DNA of 64,000 nucleotides. It comes from Microbacterium salitolerans (GTDB lineage Bacteria; Actinomycetota; Actinomycetes; Actinomycetales; Microbacteriaceae). The stretch is from positions 62,001-126,000 of the forward strand of contig NZ_JAHKSH010000005.1 in NCBI RefSeq assembly GCF_019720895.1, written 5' to 3'. Positions 24,827 to 33,042 of this stretch are shown in pieces. The notes beneath the pieces were generated by a model, which had not been told where the DNA came from, made no database searches, and saw only the letters and a program-made list of their open reading frames with translations. A program made the position numbers and the translations under genes. Numbering within the stretch: position 1 is the stretch's first letter; every line of letters begins with the position of its first letter.

Positions 24827-24836
24827 AGCCTATTCT
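24827..24836. promoter_or_regulatory. Overlapping divergent -10 boxes of truB and the GNAT gene
   Basis: TAGGCT for truB on the minus strand (24827-24832) and TATTCT for the GNAT gene on the plus strand (24831-24836) share two base pairs. Each is 6-7 nt from its start codon. The two promoters cannot be occupied together. Confidence 0.6.
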
Positions 24837-24842
24837 GGGTCG

Positions 24843-25307
24843 ATGCCTGCTTCCTCCGAACCCGCTCTCCGCACCGCTCGCGTGCGGGAGATGGACCCCG
24901 TCACCCTGTACCGCCTTCTTCAGCTGCGGGTCGACGTGTTCGTCGTCGAGCAGGAGTGCCCGTACCCCGAGCTCGATGGCCGCGACCTCGAGCCCGACGC
25001 CCTCCTTCTGTGGTTCGAGGCGGCGGGCGAGGTGCTCGCGACCGTGCGCCTCCTGCACGACGGCGACGAGCGGCGCATCGGCCGCGTCGCGACGTCGAGG
25101 GCCGCACGCGGACGCGGCCTGGCCGCCGACCTCATGCGCGAGGCGGTGCGCCTCGCGGGCGGCCGCACCGTGCGCCTCGACGCGCAGGCGCACCTGCAGT
25201 ACTGGTACGCGCGGTTCGGCTTCGCGGTCAGCGGAGCCGAGTTCCTGGAAGACGGGATCCCCCACGTGCCCATGGTCGGGCGAGCCGCCGACAGCGCGGC
25301 ACGCTAG
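24843..25307 (+). CDS. GNAT family N-acetyltransferase (ElaA-like)
   Basis: A 154-residue acyltransferase close to the ElaA subgroup, as judged by LYRLLQLRVDVFVVEQECPYPELDG near the N terminus. The acetyl-CoA loop is VATSRAARGRGLAADLM (R-x-x-G-x-G/A), and the C-terminal QYWYARFGFAVSG is the usual end of the fold. The acceptor is unknown. Leaderless start, exactly 6 nt after TATTCT. Convergent with the TetR gene, 5 bp apart. Confidence 0.88.
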   Translation: MPASSEPALRTARVREMDPVTLYRLLQLRVDVFVVEQECPYPELDGRDLEPDALLLWFEAAGEVLATVRLLHDGDERRIGRVATSRAARGRGLAADLMREAVRLAGGRTVRLDAQAHLQYWYARFGFAVSGAEFLEDGIPHVPMVGRAADSAAR

Positions 25308-25312
25308 GTCGA

Positions 25313-25969
25313 TCAGCGGCCGACGCGGCGCTCAAGGCCGTCGAGAATGAGGTCGAGACCATCGGCGAACCAGTTGCGGTCGGCCGCGGGCGCGGGAGCG
25401 GCGATGAGCTGGCGCAGGTGAGGGAGCGCCGAGAGTTCGACGTCGTGGAGGCGCTCACGCCAGGCGGCGCCCGGATCGGAGCCGGCTGCGGAGGACTCGC
25501 CGAGCGCGATGCGGGCGCTTCCGTGGACGTAGTGATTGATGGTCATGACCCCGCGCGCCGCGTCCGCGCCGGAGATGCCGGCGTCTTCGAGGACATCGAG
25601 CGCCCATTCCATCGCGGCGAGTGACGCGGTGCCGAACGGCGGCGTGACCGTCGCGGTCGCGGCGAGCATCCAGGGGTGCGCGGAGAACGAGGCGCGGTCC
25701 TGTTCGGCGAGAGCGTGCATGCAGCCGCGCCAGTCGAGGCCCGCGCGGTCGGGGTAGGCGAAGTCGGTCGTCACTCGCTCGACCATCGCGGCGACGAGGT
25801 CGTCCTTGTCCGAGACGTGACGGTAGAGCGACATCGCTCCGGTTCGGAGCTGCCCGGCGACACGGCTCATCGTCACCGCCTCGAGGCCGCCGTCGTCCGC
25901 GAGGCCGATCGCCGCGTCGACGATCCGCTCACGCGACAGGGGACCGGACGGGCCGACTCGTGGACTCAT
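25313..25969 (-). CDS. TetR/AcrR family transcriptional repressor
   Basis: A 218-residue regulator. The N-terminal helix-turn-helix reads RERIVDAAIGLADDGGLEAVTM followed by VAGQLRTGAMSLYRHVSDKDDL, the canonical TetR DNA-binding domain. The rest is a helical ligand-binding domain of the TetR_C_1 (tetracycline-repressor-like) kind. GGGAGG precedes the ATG. It is divergent from the MFS pump gene, with an 86-bp intergenic region that holds a long palindrome, so it most likely represses that pump and itself. The inducer is unknown. Confidence 0.92.
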   Translation of the reverse strand: MSPRVGPSGPLSRERIVDAAIGLADDGGLEAVTMSRVAGQLRTGAMSLYRHVSDKDDLVAAMVERVTTDFAYPDRAGLDWRGCMHALAEQDRASFSAHPWMLAATATVTPPFGTASLAAMEWALDVLEDAGISGADAARGVMTINHYVHGSARIALGESSAAGSDPGAAWRERLHDVELSALPHLRQLIAAPAPAADRNWFADGLDLILDGLERRVGR

Positions 25970-25986
25970 AGCGCACCTCCCTCGTC

Positions 25987-25992
25987 AGTCTA
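25987..25992 (-). promoter_or_regulatory. -10 box for the TetR gene
   Basis: TAGACT on the minus strand, 17 nt before the ATG at 25969. The region 17-18 bp upstream is covered by the second operator-like site. Confidence 0.4.
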
Positions 25993-26040
25993 TTGCGTTG
26001 CGTACGCCATACGCTATCGTTGCGTATTCAATACGCAACG
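25993..26040. promoter_or_regulatory. Twin TetR operators and MFS promoter
   Basis: A perfect 23-bp palindrome at 26018-26040 has arms CGTTGCGTATT and AATACGCAACG around a single C. A degenerate copy at 25997-26017 shares GTTGCGTA and ATACGC at the same spacing. The MFS promoter TTGCGT (25993-25998) and TATCGT (26015-26020), 16 bp apart, lies across both, so repressor binding would block it. Confidence 0.75.
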
Positions 26041-26055
26041 CTGATCGGAGATCGC

Positions 26056-27591
26056 ATGTCCACCTCTCGAACTCCTGCGGCGACGGATCGAGCACGATGG
26101 CTCGGGCTCGCCGTCCTGACTCTGCCCGTGATCCTGACCTCGATGGACATCACGATCCTGCACATCGCGATCCCCACGCTCGCCCGAGAACTCGAGCCCT
26201 CCGCCAGCCAGATGCTGTGGATTCTCGACGCCTACGGCTTCCTGCTCGCCGGGCTGCTGATCGTGATGGGAAACATCGGCGATCGCATCGGCCGACGCCG
26301 GCTCCTGTTGATCGGTGCAGTCATCTTCGGCGGTGCCTCCGCCGTGGCGGCGTTCTCGCCGACTCCGGAGATCCTCATCATGGCGCGGGCGCTCATGGGC
26401 GTCGGAGGGGCGACGCTGATGCCGTCGACCCTCTCGCTGATCCGGAACATGTTCACCGATCCGGCGGAGCGCACGAAGGCGATCGGGATCTGGACGGCGA
26501 GCCTGTCCGCGGGCATCGCCCTCGGTCCGATCGTCGGCGGCCTGCTGCTGGAGGTGCTGTGGTGGGGATCGGTGTTCCTCGTGAACGTCCCCGTGATCGT
26601 CGCCCTTCTGATCGTCGCGCCGCTCGTCATCCCGGAGTATCGCCACGCGCAGCCCGGTCGGCTCGACCTGGTGAGCGTCGTCCTCGCGTTCGCCGCGATC
26701 CTGCCCGTCGTGTGGGCGGCCAAGGCGGCCGCCGAGGACCTCACGCTGTCGGCCCCCGCCTGGGTCGCGTGCGGCATCGGCGTGTTCGCCGGGGCGATGT
26801 TCGCGGTTCGGCAGCACCGGATCGCGAGCCCGCTGGTCGACATCTCTCTGTTCGCCCATCCACGATTCGCGGGAGCGATCATCGGGGCGGGGCTGGCGAT
26901 GTTCGCGCTCGTCGGCGTCATGCTCTTCCAGGCCCAGTACCTGCAGCTCGTCGCCGGGCTCTCCCCGATCGTCGCGGGACTGGCGATCCTGCCGGTCATG
27001 ATCGCCGTCGGCGCGACGGCGATCATGGCCTCGCCGCTCGTGCGGCGCTTCGGCTACGCGGCCGTGTTCGGTGCGGGGGCGACCGTCGCCGCGGCCGGCA
27101 TGCTCGCCTTCAGCGGGGTGCCCGCCGACGGAGGCCTGCCGCTGGCGATCGTCGCCTCCGCGTTCATCGGGGCCGGCATCGCGCCGATGATGACCCTCGC
27201 GACGGACGTCGTCGTCGGATCCTCACCTCCCGGGCGCTCCGGTGCGGCCGCCGCGCTCTCCGAGACGGCGAGCGAGTTCGGCGCCGCCCTGGGAGTCGCC
27301 GTCCTGGGATCGATCGGGTCCGCGCTGTACCGCTCGCAGGTGCTCGAAGGGGTACCCGACGACGTTCCCGCGGAGGCGGCCGAGGCGATCGGATCGAGCC
27401 TGGGGGCGGCACTCGGGGTGGCGGAGCGGCTCCCGTCCGACATCGCCGTGCAGCTCGCCGATCTCGCGCGTCACGCCTTCGTCGACGGCCTCAGCGTCGC
27501 ATCCGTCGTCGGGAGCGTCCTTCTCGTCACGGCGGCGATCGTCTGCCCGCTTCTGATCCATCGCGGTCGAGAGCGCGGATCTCTCGACTGA
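26056..27591 (+). CDS. MFS drug efflux transporter, DHA2 (14-helix) family
   Basis: A 511-residue proton-coupled exporter of the QacA/LfrA/EmrB type. Motif A is GNIGDRIGRRRLLLIG, the N-terminal helix has LDAYGF (WxxxAY-type) and motif C is in GIALGPIVGGLL. The Asp in ILTSMDITILHIAIPTL lies in helix 1, as in DHA2 pumps. Long C-terminal helices follow the pattern of 14 membrane spans. CGGAG precedes the ATG at 26056; an in-frame extension to 25993 would run through the operator and is unlikely. Divergent TetR gene probably controls it. Substrate unknown. Confidence 0.93.
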   Translation: MSTSRTPAATDRARWLGLAVLTLPVILTSMDITILHIAIPTLARELEPSASQMLWILDAYGFLLAGLLIVMGNIGDRIGRRRLLLIGAVIFGGASAVAAFSPTPEILIMARALMGVGGATLMPSTLSLIRNMFTDPAERTKAIGIWTASLSAGIALGPIVGGLLLEVLWWGSVFLVNVPVIVALLIVAPLVIPEYRHAQPGRLDLVSVVLAFAAILPVVWAAKAAAEDLTLSAPAWVACGIGVFAGAMFAVRQHRIASPLVDISLFAHPRFAGAIIGAGLAMFALVGVMLFQAQYLQLVAGLSPIVAGLAILPVMIAVGATAIMASPLVRRFGYAAVFGAGATVAAAGMLAFSGVPADGGLPLAIVASAFIGAGIAPMMTLATDVVVGSSPPGRSGAAAALSETASEFGAALGVAVLGSIGSALYRSQVLEGVPDDVPAEAAEAIGSSLGAALGVAERLPSDIAVQLADLARHAFVDGLSVASVVGSVLLVTAAIVCPLLIHRGRERGSLD

Positions 27592-27612
27592 GCGACGCGC
27601 GTGCTCGCTCCG

Positions 27613-28278
27613 CTACGCGCAGGCCTCGTATGCGGGCTCTTCGCCTGACAGCACCGAGACCGAAACGGCGCCGTCGTAGCCCTCGACGTACGTGAATGTC
27701 ATGTCGACGTCGCCCTCGGCCACGGCGACGAACGACCGCCCCTGGATCACGGATGCGACCTCGGCCGCGTCGTCGTACGTGCTGAGGACCTCGGACTTCG
27801 TCGAACCGAGGCCGAGCCCCTCCTCGGTGCGCGGGCCCACGCCCATCGTGTCGCCGTTCCACCCGATGCTGACCTCGACGATCTCGTCTGTGCCGTCGTA
27901 GCGGTCCTTGATGACGAGGATGTCGTAGGCGTTGTCGGAGGCGGCGCCGTACGCCACGCCATCGCACAGCGGGCCGACGTTCGTCGTCTTGATGTCGTCG
28001 ATGGCCGAATCGAAGTCGGCGCCGACATCGACGGGCCCGATGCCCTGCTCGGTGATGACCCACGAATCGGGGTCCTCCGGGTCATCGCGCCGCGTGTCGG
28101 GCTCGGACGTCGGCGTCGGCGTGATGATGTCGGCCGTGGCCGGGGTCGACGCGGTCGGGTCGGGCGAGGACGGCTCCGAAACCGTCGGGACCGGTGTCGT
28201 GCACGCCGCGAGAAGTCCCGCTCCGACGAGAAGCGCCGCCGCCGTCGCGACTGCTCGTCGTCCGTGCCTGTGCACCAT
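27613..28278 (-). CDS. Lipoprotein of unknown function
   Basis: A 221-residue exported lipoprotein. Signal peptide with RHGRR, a hydrophobic stretch and lipobox LLAAC, acylated at about residue 26. A Pro/Ser/Thr-rich linker of about 45 residues follows, then a folded, acidic domain (ITEQGIGPVDVGADFDSAI ... SVLSGEEPAYEACA) with two Cys that may pair. No family recognised. GGAGG is 8 nt from the ATG at 28278. Convergent with the MFS gene, so it is a separate unit; the divergent gene is mutY. Confidence 0.85.
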   Translation of the reverse strand: MVHRHGRRAVATAAALLVGAGLLAACTTPVPTVSEPSSPDPTASTPATADIITPTPTSEPDTRRDDPEDPDSWVITEQGIGPVDVGADFDSAIDDIKTTNVGPLCDGVAYGAASDNAYDILVIKDRYDGTDEIVEVSIGWNGDTMGVGPRTEEGLGLGSTKSEVLSTYDDAAEVASVIQGRSFVAVAEGDVDMTFTYVEGYDGAVSVSVLSGEEPAYEACA

Positions 28279-28381
28279 CGTTCCTCCGGGTTCCGTGATC
28301 GCGAATTCCACCTCCGGGAACGTTACGCGGCTCAGGACACGAGCGGATCACGAAAGGGGGCGGTTTCACAACCGTTCGATC

Positions 28382-28402
28382 ACGATCACCTGATCGTAAG
28401 AT
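28382..28402 (+). promoter_or_regulatory. Operator-like palindrome overlapping the mutY -10 box
   Basis: ACGATCA-CC-TGATCGT (28382-28397), 7-bp perfect arms. Its last base is the first base of TAAGAT (28397-28402), which sits exactly 6 nt before the mutY ATG. A protein bound there would block the promoter. Confidence 0.55.
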
Positions 28403-28408
28403 GACCGG

Positions 28409-29281
28409 ATGCCATCCACGGATCTCTCGTCCATCCTGGTGCCCTGGTATCAGCGCGAGGCGCGCGACCTCCCCTGGCGTCGCGAGGGCTTCGGCGCGTG
28501 GGGAACGCTCGTCAGCGAGTTCATGCTGCAGCAGACGCCCGTCGCCCGCGTGATCCCGCTGCTCACCGCGTGGCTCGAGCGGTGGCCGACACCGGCGGAT
28601 CTCGCGGACGCGGCGCCGGCGGATGCCGTCGAGCAGTGGGCGAACCTCGGCTATCCGCGGCGCGCGCTCTGGCTCCACCGCGCGGCCGTCGAGATTCGGG
28701 ACCGCCACGACGGCGTCGTCCCGCGCGACGTCGACGCGCTGCTCGCGCTCACGGGGATCGGCGACTACACGGCGCGCGCCGTCGCCGTCTTCGCCTACGG
28801 CGACCGCCATCCCGTCGTCGACACGAACACGCGACGCGTGCTGGCCCGCGCGATCGAGAGCAGGGCGCATCCCGGTGTCGCCCATCGCCGCGACCTCGCC
28901 GTGATGGCGAGTCTCCTCCCGGAGGACGCCGAGGCCGCCGCGGTCATGAACGCGGCCGTCATGGAACTCGGTCAGACCGTGTGCACGGCCCGCTCGCCCC
29001 GGTGCTCCGCATGCCCGATCCGGCACCGCTGCGCCTGGGTGGCCGCCGGCTCCCCCGAGACGCCCGATCTGCGACGACGGCAGGCGAAGTACGAGGGCAG
29101 CGACCGGCAGGCGCGCGGAATCGCGCTGAAGGCCCTGCGGGACGCCTCTCCCCGCGCGATCCCGCTCGACGCCCTCCTGGCCGACTGGCACGACCCCTCC
29201 CAGCGCGACCGCGCTCTCGCGTCGCTGTTCGACGACGGTCTCATCGTCCCGGACGGCGAGCTCGTCTCCCTCCCGCGCTGA
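28409..29281 (+). CDS. mutY: A/G-specific adenine glycosylase
   Basis: A 290-residue base-excision repair enzyme removing adenine mispaired with 8-oxoguanine. Seen: PWYQREARDLPWR, catalytic Glu in VSEFMLQQTPVARV, helix-hairpin-helix LTGIGDYTARAV, catalytic Asp in PVVDTNTRRVL and the [4Fe-4S] cluster Cys-x6-Cys-x2-Cys-x5-Cys in CTARSPRCSACPIRHRC. It ends about 60 residues after the cluster, so the NUDIX-like C-terminal domain found in E. coli MutY is absent; short forms of this kind occur in actinobacteria. Leaderless start. Confidence 0.93.
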   Translation: MPSTDLSSILVPWYQREARDLPWRREGFGAWGTLVSEFMLQQTPVARVIPLLTAWLERWPTPADLADAAPADAVEQWANLGYPRRALWLHRAAVEIRDRHDGVVPRDVDALLALTGIGDYTARAVAVFAYGDRHPVVDTNTRRVLARAIESRAHPGVAHRRDLAVMASLLPEDAEAAAVMNAAVMELGQTVCTARSPRCSACPIRHRCAWVAAGSPETPDLRRRQAKYEGSDRQARGIALKALRDASPRAIPLDALLADWHDPSQRDRALASLFDDGLIVPDGELVSLPR

Positions 29282-29323
29282 TGACGATGGGCCGCACTCC
29301 GTCGGAGTGCGGCCCATCGTCAT
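29281..29323. terminator. Bidirectional terminator between mutY and rbfA
   Basis: A 20-bp perfect inverted repeat (29281-29300 with 29304-29323) around a 3-nt loop. It starts at the last base of the mutY stop codon and serves both converging genes. Confidence 0.9.
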
Positions 29324-29335
29324 CTCGTGCCCTGA

Positions 29336-29773
29336 TCAGGCGTCGCGGTCGTCCTCGTCGTCGTGACGGTACGGATCCGCATCGCCGGCGTATGTTGCGT
29401 TCGCCGCGAGTCCGTGCACCTGCTCATCCTGCTCATGCGCCTTGCGCAGCAGCTCCGTGAGGTGCGAGGCCTCCTCGGGAAGCGCGTCGGCGAAGAACTC
29501 GAGCGTGGGCGTCAGACGCGTATTGAGCCCGCGGCCGACCTCGCTGCGGAGCAGACCCGTCGCGGCCTTCAGCGCCGCCGCCGTTCCCTCGCGCTCCTCG
29601 TCGGTTCCATAGACCGTGTAGAACACCGAGGCGTTCTGCAGGTCGCCCGTCACGCGCACGTCGGTGATCGTGACGAAGCCGAGCCGCGGATCCCGAAGGC
29701 CCTTCTGCAGGCGCTCCGACAGAATCACGCGAATGCGGTCCGCCACACGGGCACGTCGTTCGAATCCGGCCAT
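29336..29773 (-). CDS. rbfA: 30S ribosome-binding factor A
   Basis: A 145-residue maturation factor that binds the 30S head/platform junction and helps 16S 5' processing. Family stretches: RRARVADRIRVILSERLQKGLRDPRLGFVTITDV, SVFYTVYG and TPTLEFFADALPEEASHLTELL. An acidic 20-residue tail (DADPYRHDDEDDRDA) is added. Last gene of the nusA-ylxR-infB-rbfA run; a hairpin lies between it and infB. Confidence 0.95.
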   Translation of the reverse strand: MAGFERRARVADRIRVILSERLQKGLRDPRLGFVTITDVRVTGDLQNASVFYTVYGTDEEREGTAAALKAATGLLRSEVGRGLNTRLTPTLEFFADALPEEASHLTELLRKAHEQDEQVHGLAANATYAGDADPYRHDDEDDRDA

Positions 29774-29796
29774 GATGTCCCCCTTCCGGGACGATC

Positions 29797-29829
29797 CTGC
29801 CGGGCGCCCCGTGAGGAGGCGCCCGGCAG
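29797..29829 (-). terminator. Hairpin between infB and rbfA
   Basis: CTGCCGGGCGCC pairs perfectly (12 bp) with GGCGCCCGGCAG around a 9-nt loop. It may end part of the infB transcripts or protect their 3' end; rbfA would then rely on read-through or its own promoter. Confidence 0.6.
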
Positions 29830-29858
29830 ATCCTTCAGCTGAGAGTGAGGCTACGCGA

Positions 29859-32675
29859 TCAGGTGCGCGGCTTCTCGACCATCTCGATGGTCTCGACCTC
29901 GTCGCCGATCTGGATGTCGTTGTACTTTCCGAGCCCGATACCGGCCTCGAAGTCGGTCTTCACCTCGGTCACGTCGTCCTTGAAGCGACGCAGCGACTCG
30001 ATGGCGAGGCCATCGGCCAGCACGACGCCGTCGCGGATGACGCGCGCCTTGGCATTGCGCGTGATCGTTCCCGACCGCACGATGACACCGGCGATGTTGC
30101 CGACCTTCGACGAGCGGAAGACCTCGCGGATCTCTGCGAGACCCGACTGGACCTCCTCGTACTCCGGCTTGAGCATGCCCTTGAGCGATGCTTCGACATC
30201 GTCGATCGCGTTGTAGATGACGTTGTAGAAGCGGACGTCCACGCCCTCGCGCTGAGCTGCTTCGCGTGCCTTCGTATCCGGACGCACGTTGAAGCCGAGC
30301 ACGATCGCGTTGTCGATCGTGGCGAGGTTGATGTCGCTCTCGGTGATGGCACCCACACCGCGGTGGATGATACGCAGCTGGACGCTGTCATCGACCTCGA
30401 TCTTCAGGAGCGACTCCTCGAGCGCCTCGACGGCACCCGAGACGTCACCCTTGATGATGAGGTTGAGCGACTCGACCTTGCCCTCCTCGAGAGCCTTCGT
30501 GAAGTCCTCGAGCGACATGCGCTTGCGGGCCTTCGCGAGAGCCGCGTTGCGCTCAGCCGCTTCACGCTTCTCAGCGATCTGACGAGCCGTGCGGTCATCC
30601 TCGGGAACGAGGAACAGGTCGCCGGCGCGGGGCACCGAGTTCAGACCCTGCACCTGGACCGGACGCGACGGAGCCGCCTCCTGGACGCGCTCGCCGTGCT
30701 CGTCGATCATCGCGCGGACGCGGCCGTAGGCCGTTCCGGCGACGATCGGGTCGCCGACGCGGAGCGTGCCGCCCTGCACGAGAACGGTCGCGATGGATCC
30801 GCGCCCCTTGTCGAGCTTGGCCTCGATCGCGATGCCGCGCGCCTCCTTGTGGGGGTTCGCGCGGAGGTCGAGACCGGCGTCAGCCGTGAGCAGGACCGCT
30901 TCGAGCAGGTCCTTGATGCCCGTGTTCTGACGAGCCGACACGTCGACGAACATGACGTCTCCGCCGTACTCCTCGGCCACCAGTCCGTACTCGGTGAGCT
31001 GCGAGCGCACCTTCGCCGGGTTGGCATCGGGCTTGTCGACCTTGTTGACCGCCACGACGACCGGCACGCCGGCCGCCTGTGCGTGGTTCAGCGCCTCGAC
31101 CGTCTGCGGCATGATGCCGTCGTCGGCCGCGACCACGAGGATGGCGATGTCGGTGACATCGGCACCACGTGCACGCATGGCGGTGAACGCCTCGTGACCC
31201 GGGGTGTCGATGAACGTGATCGCACGCTCGTGCTCTTCGTGCTCGGTCCAGATCTGGTAGGCGCCGATGTGCTGGGTGATGCCACCGGCCTCGCCCTCGA
31301 TCACGCTGGTGTCGCGGATCGCGTCGAGAAGGCGCGTCTTACCGTGGTCGACGTGACCCATGACGGTGACCACGGGAGGACGGATCTCGAGGTTCTCGTC
31401 GTCCTCCTCGAGCTCCTCCTGCTCGAGGTTGAGGCCGAAGCTCTCGAGGAGCTCCTTGTCCTCGTCCTCGGGCGAGACGACCTCGACCTTGTAGCCGATC
31501 TCGGCGCCGAGCACCTCGAACGTCGACTCGTCGAGCGATTCCGTCGCCGTCGCCATCTCACCGAGGTGGAACAGCACCGTCACCAGGTTTCCGGGCTGAA
31601 CCGGAACACCGTGCATCTGCTCGAGCTTCTCGGCGAAGTCGGCGATCGATGCGCCGCGGCGCATCCGGACGATCGTGTTGCCGTCGCCCTTGGGAACCTT
31701 GACGCCGCCGACGACAGGCGCCTGCCTCATCTCGAATTCCTGGCGCTTCGCGCGACGCGACTTCCGCTGCTTCGACTTGCCGCCGCCCTTGCCGAACGCG
31801 CCGGCCGTGCCGCCGCGACGACCACCGGGACCGGGGCGGCCGCTGAAGCCGCCGGCGGGACGCACGCCCGGACCGCGCTGCTGGAACGGCGCGCCGCCGG
31901 CACCACCGGCACCGGGACGACCGCCACCGGGTCCGCCCGGACGACCTCGACCGCCGGGACCGCCGGGGCGACCAGGCTTCGGGGCGCCGGGGCGCGGAGC
32001 CTGCGGCTTGGGGGGACGAGGGATGTTGCCGGGCGTCGGACGCTGCCCCATGCCCTGCTGCGAGGCGAAGGGGTTGTTTCCGGGACGCGGGCCGCCGGGG
32101 CGCTTGCCCATTCCCTGCTCAGACGAGTAGGGGTTGTTGCCGGGACGCGCCTGGCCGGGCTTGGGAGGACCGGACTTCGCTCCGCCGGGCTTGGGGGCGC
32201 CGGGCGTCGGCGTGCCGGGCTTGGGCGCACTCGAACCAGGTGACGGGGCGCTTGAACCGGGCTGCGGGGCGCTCGACCCGGGCTGCGGGGCGCTCGACTC
32301 CGACTGCGGGGCGCTCGACTCCGACTGCGGGGCGCTCGAACCGGGCTGCGGGGCCGAGGACTCGGCCTTCTCAGCCGGCTTCTCGTCGGCCTTGGGCTTG
32401 GCCGGACCGGGCTTGGGGCCCGGCTTCGGAGCGCCCTGTGCGCCGGGGCGCGCGGGCGCCGGGCGGCCGCCGGGCTGGGGCGCCGGCTTCTTCTGCTCGG
32501 CGGGCTTCGCGGGTCCGTCGGACTCGAACGCGGCGCGCAGCTTGCGCGCGACGGGGGGTTCGACCGTCGACGACGGGCTCTTCACGAACTCTCCGAGCTC
32601 CTTGAGCTTGGCAAGCGCCGTCTTGCTGTCGACGCCGAGTTCGGCCGCGATCTCATGTACGCGTGGTTTTGCCAC
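29859..32675 (-). CDS. infB: Translation initiation factor IF-2
   Basis: A 938-residue GTPase placing fMet-tRNA on the 30S subunit. The N-terminal IF2_N motif ([22 protein letters not shown]) is followed by ~300 residues rich in Pro, Gly, Ser and Arg, including seven heptad repeats, then a basic [17 protein letters not shown] hinge. The G domain has G1 [12 protein letters not shown] near residue 440, G3 DTPGHEAF and G4 [10 protein letters not shown], and a second IF2_N-like helix region ([15 protein letters not shown]) precedes it. The C-terminal barrels and the tRNA-binding domain are full length. Follows ylxR on the same strand. Confidence 0.97.
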   Translation of the reverse strand: MAKPRVHEIAAELGVDSKTALAKLKELGEFVKSPSSTVEPPVARKLRAAFESDGPAKPAEQKKPAPQPGGRPAPARPGAQGAPKPGPKPGPAKPKADEKPAEKAESSAPQPGSSAPQSESSAPQSESSAPQPGSSAPQPGSSAPSPGSSAPKPGTPTPGAPKPGGAKSGPPKPGQARPGNNPYSSEQGMGKRPGGPRPGNNPFASQQGMGQRPTPGNIPRPPKPQAPRPGAPKPGRPGGPGGRGRPGGPGGGRPGAGGAGGAPFQQRGPGVRPAGGFSGRPGPGGRRGGTAGAFGKGGGKSKQRKSRRAKRQEFEMRQAPVVGGVKVPKGDGNTIVRMRRGASIADFAEKLEQMHGVPVQPGNLVTVLFHLGEMATATESLDESTFEVLGAEIGYKVEVVSPEDEDKELLESFGLNLEQEELEEDDENLEIRPPVVTVMGHVDHGKTRLLDAIRDTSVIEGEAGGITQHIGAYQIWTEHEEHERAITFIDTPGHEAFTAMRARGADVTDIAILVVAADDGIMPQTVEALNHAQAAGVPVVVAVNKVDKPDANPAKVRSQLTEYGLVAEEYGGDVMFVDVSARQNTGIKDLLEAVLLTADAGLDLRANPHKEARGIAIEAKLDKGRGSIATVLVQGGTLRVGDPIVAGTAYGRVRAMIDEHGERVQEAAPSRPVQVQGLNSVPRAGDLFLVPEDDRTARQIAEKREAAERNAALAKARKRMSLEDFTKALEEGKVESLNLIIKGDVSGAVEALEESLLKIEVDDSVQLRIIHRGVGAITESDINLATIDNAIVLGFNVRPDTKAREAAQREGVDVRFYNVIYNAIDDVEASLKGMLKPEYEEVQSGLAEIREVFRSSKVGNIAGVIVRSGTITRNAKARVIRDGVVLADGLAIESLRRFKDDVTEVKTDFEAGIGLGKYNDIQIGDEVETIEMVEKPRT
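32211..32357 (-). repeat. 21-bp tandem repeat in infB encoding SAP(Q/S/K)xxS heptads
   Basis: Seven in-frame 21-bp units, decaying at the downstream end, encode [14 protein letters not shown] (twice), SAPQPGS (twice), SAPSPGS and SAPKPGT. Two adjacent units are near-identical in DNA, a sign of recent slippage. The repeat lies in the disordered linker of IF-2. Confidence 0.85.
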
Positions 32676-32734
32676 AATTCTCCTGTCTGGGCGGCCTGCC
32701 CCGGACAGGGCAGACCTCTAAAGGCGGACGGGTC

Positions 32735-33007
32735 TCATTTCGAGCCGTTCACTTGATTTCCATAGCTGTTCAGCCGTTCCTCGAGTGTCTGCGTATCGAG
32801 CGGTCCCGACACACGGAGTGCTCGCACGAATGCGCGCCGCTGGAGAGCCAGCTCCAGGCACGTGCGCGTCGGGTGAACCCACGCGCCCCTCCCCGGCATC
32901 GATGCACGCTCGTCGATGACGAGGTGGGATTCGATGGCGACGATCCGCAGAAGTGCGGTTCGGGAAGCACGCGTGCGACAACCAACGCACGTTCGTACGG
33001 CATCCAT
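32735..33007 (-). CDS. ylxR: YlxR/RnpM family protein (DUF448)
   Basis: A 90-residue nucleic-acid-binding protein. Signature: TCVGCRTRASRTALLRIV at the N terminus with the CxGC pair, then GRGAWVHPTRTCLELALQRRAF. In Bacillus the homologue binds RNase P RNA and modulates it. The gene sits between nusA and infB, its near-universal place. Small gaps on both sides fit one transcript. Confidence 0.93.
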   Translation of the reverse strand: MDAVRTCVGCRTRASRTALLRIVAIESHLVIDERASMPGRGAWVHPTRTCLELALQRRAFVRALRVSGPLDTQTLEERLNSYGNQVNGSK

Positions 33008-33042
33008 CTTACACGCCTCGCTCTGAGCGGCCGCGCCGCGTG

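Noticed and set aside
25993-26055. Upstream start for the MFS pump
   Set aside because: It would place coding sequence across the TetR operators and promoter; ATG at 26056 has a ribosome site and the family N terminus.
29664-32243. Plus-strand open frame of 859 codons opposite infB
   Set aside because: No recognisable domain; it mirrors the codon pattern of IF-2.
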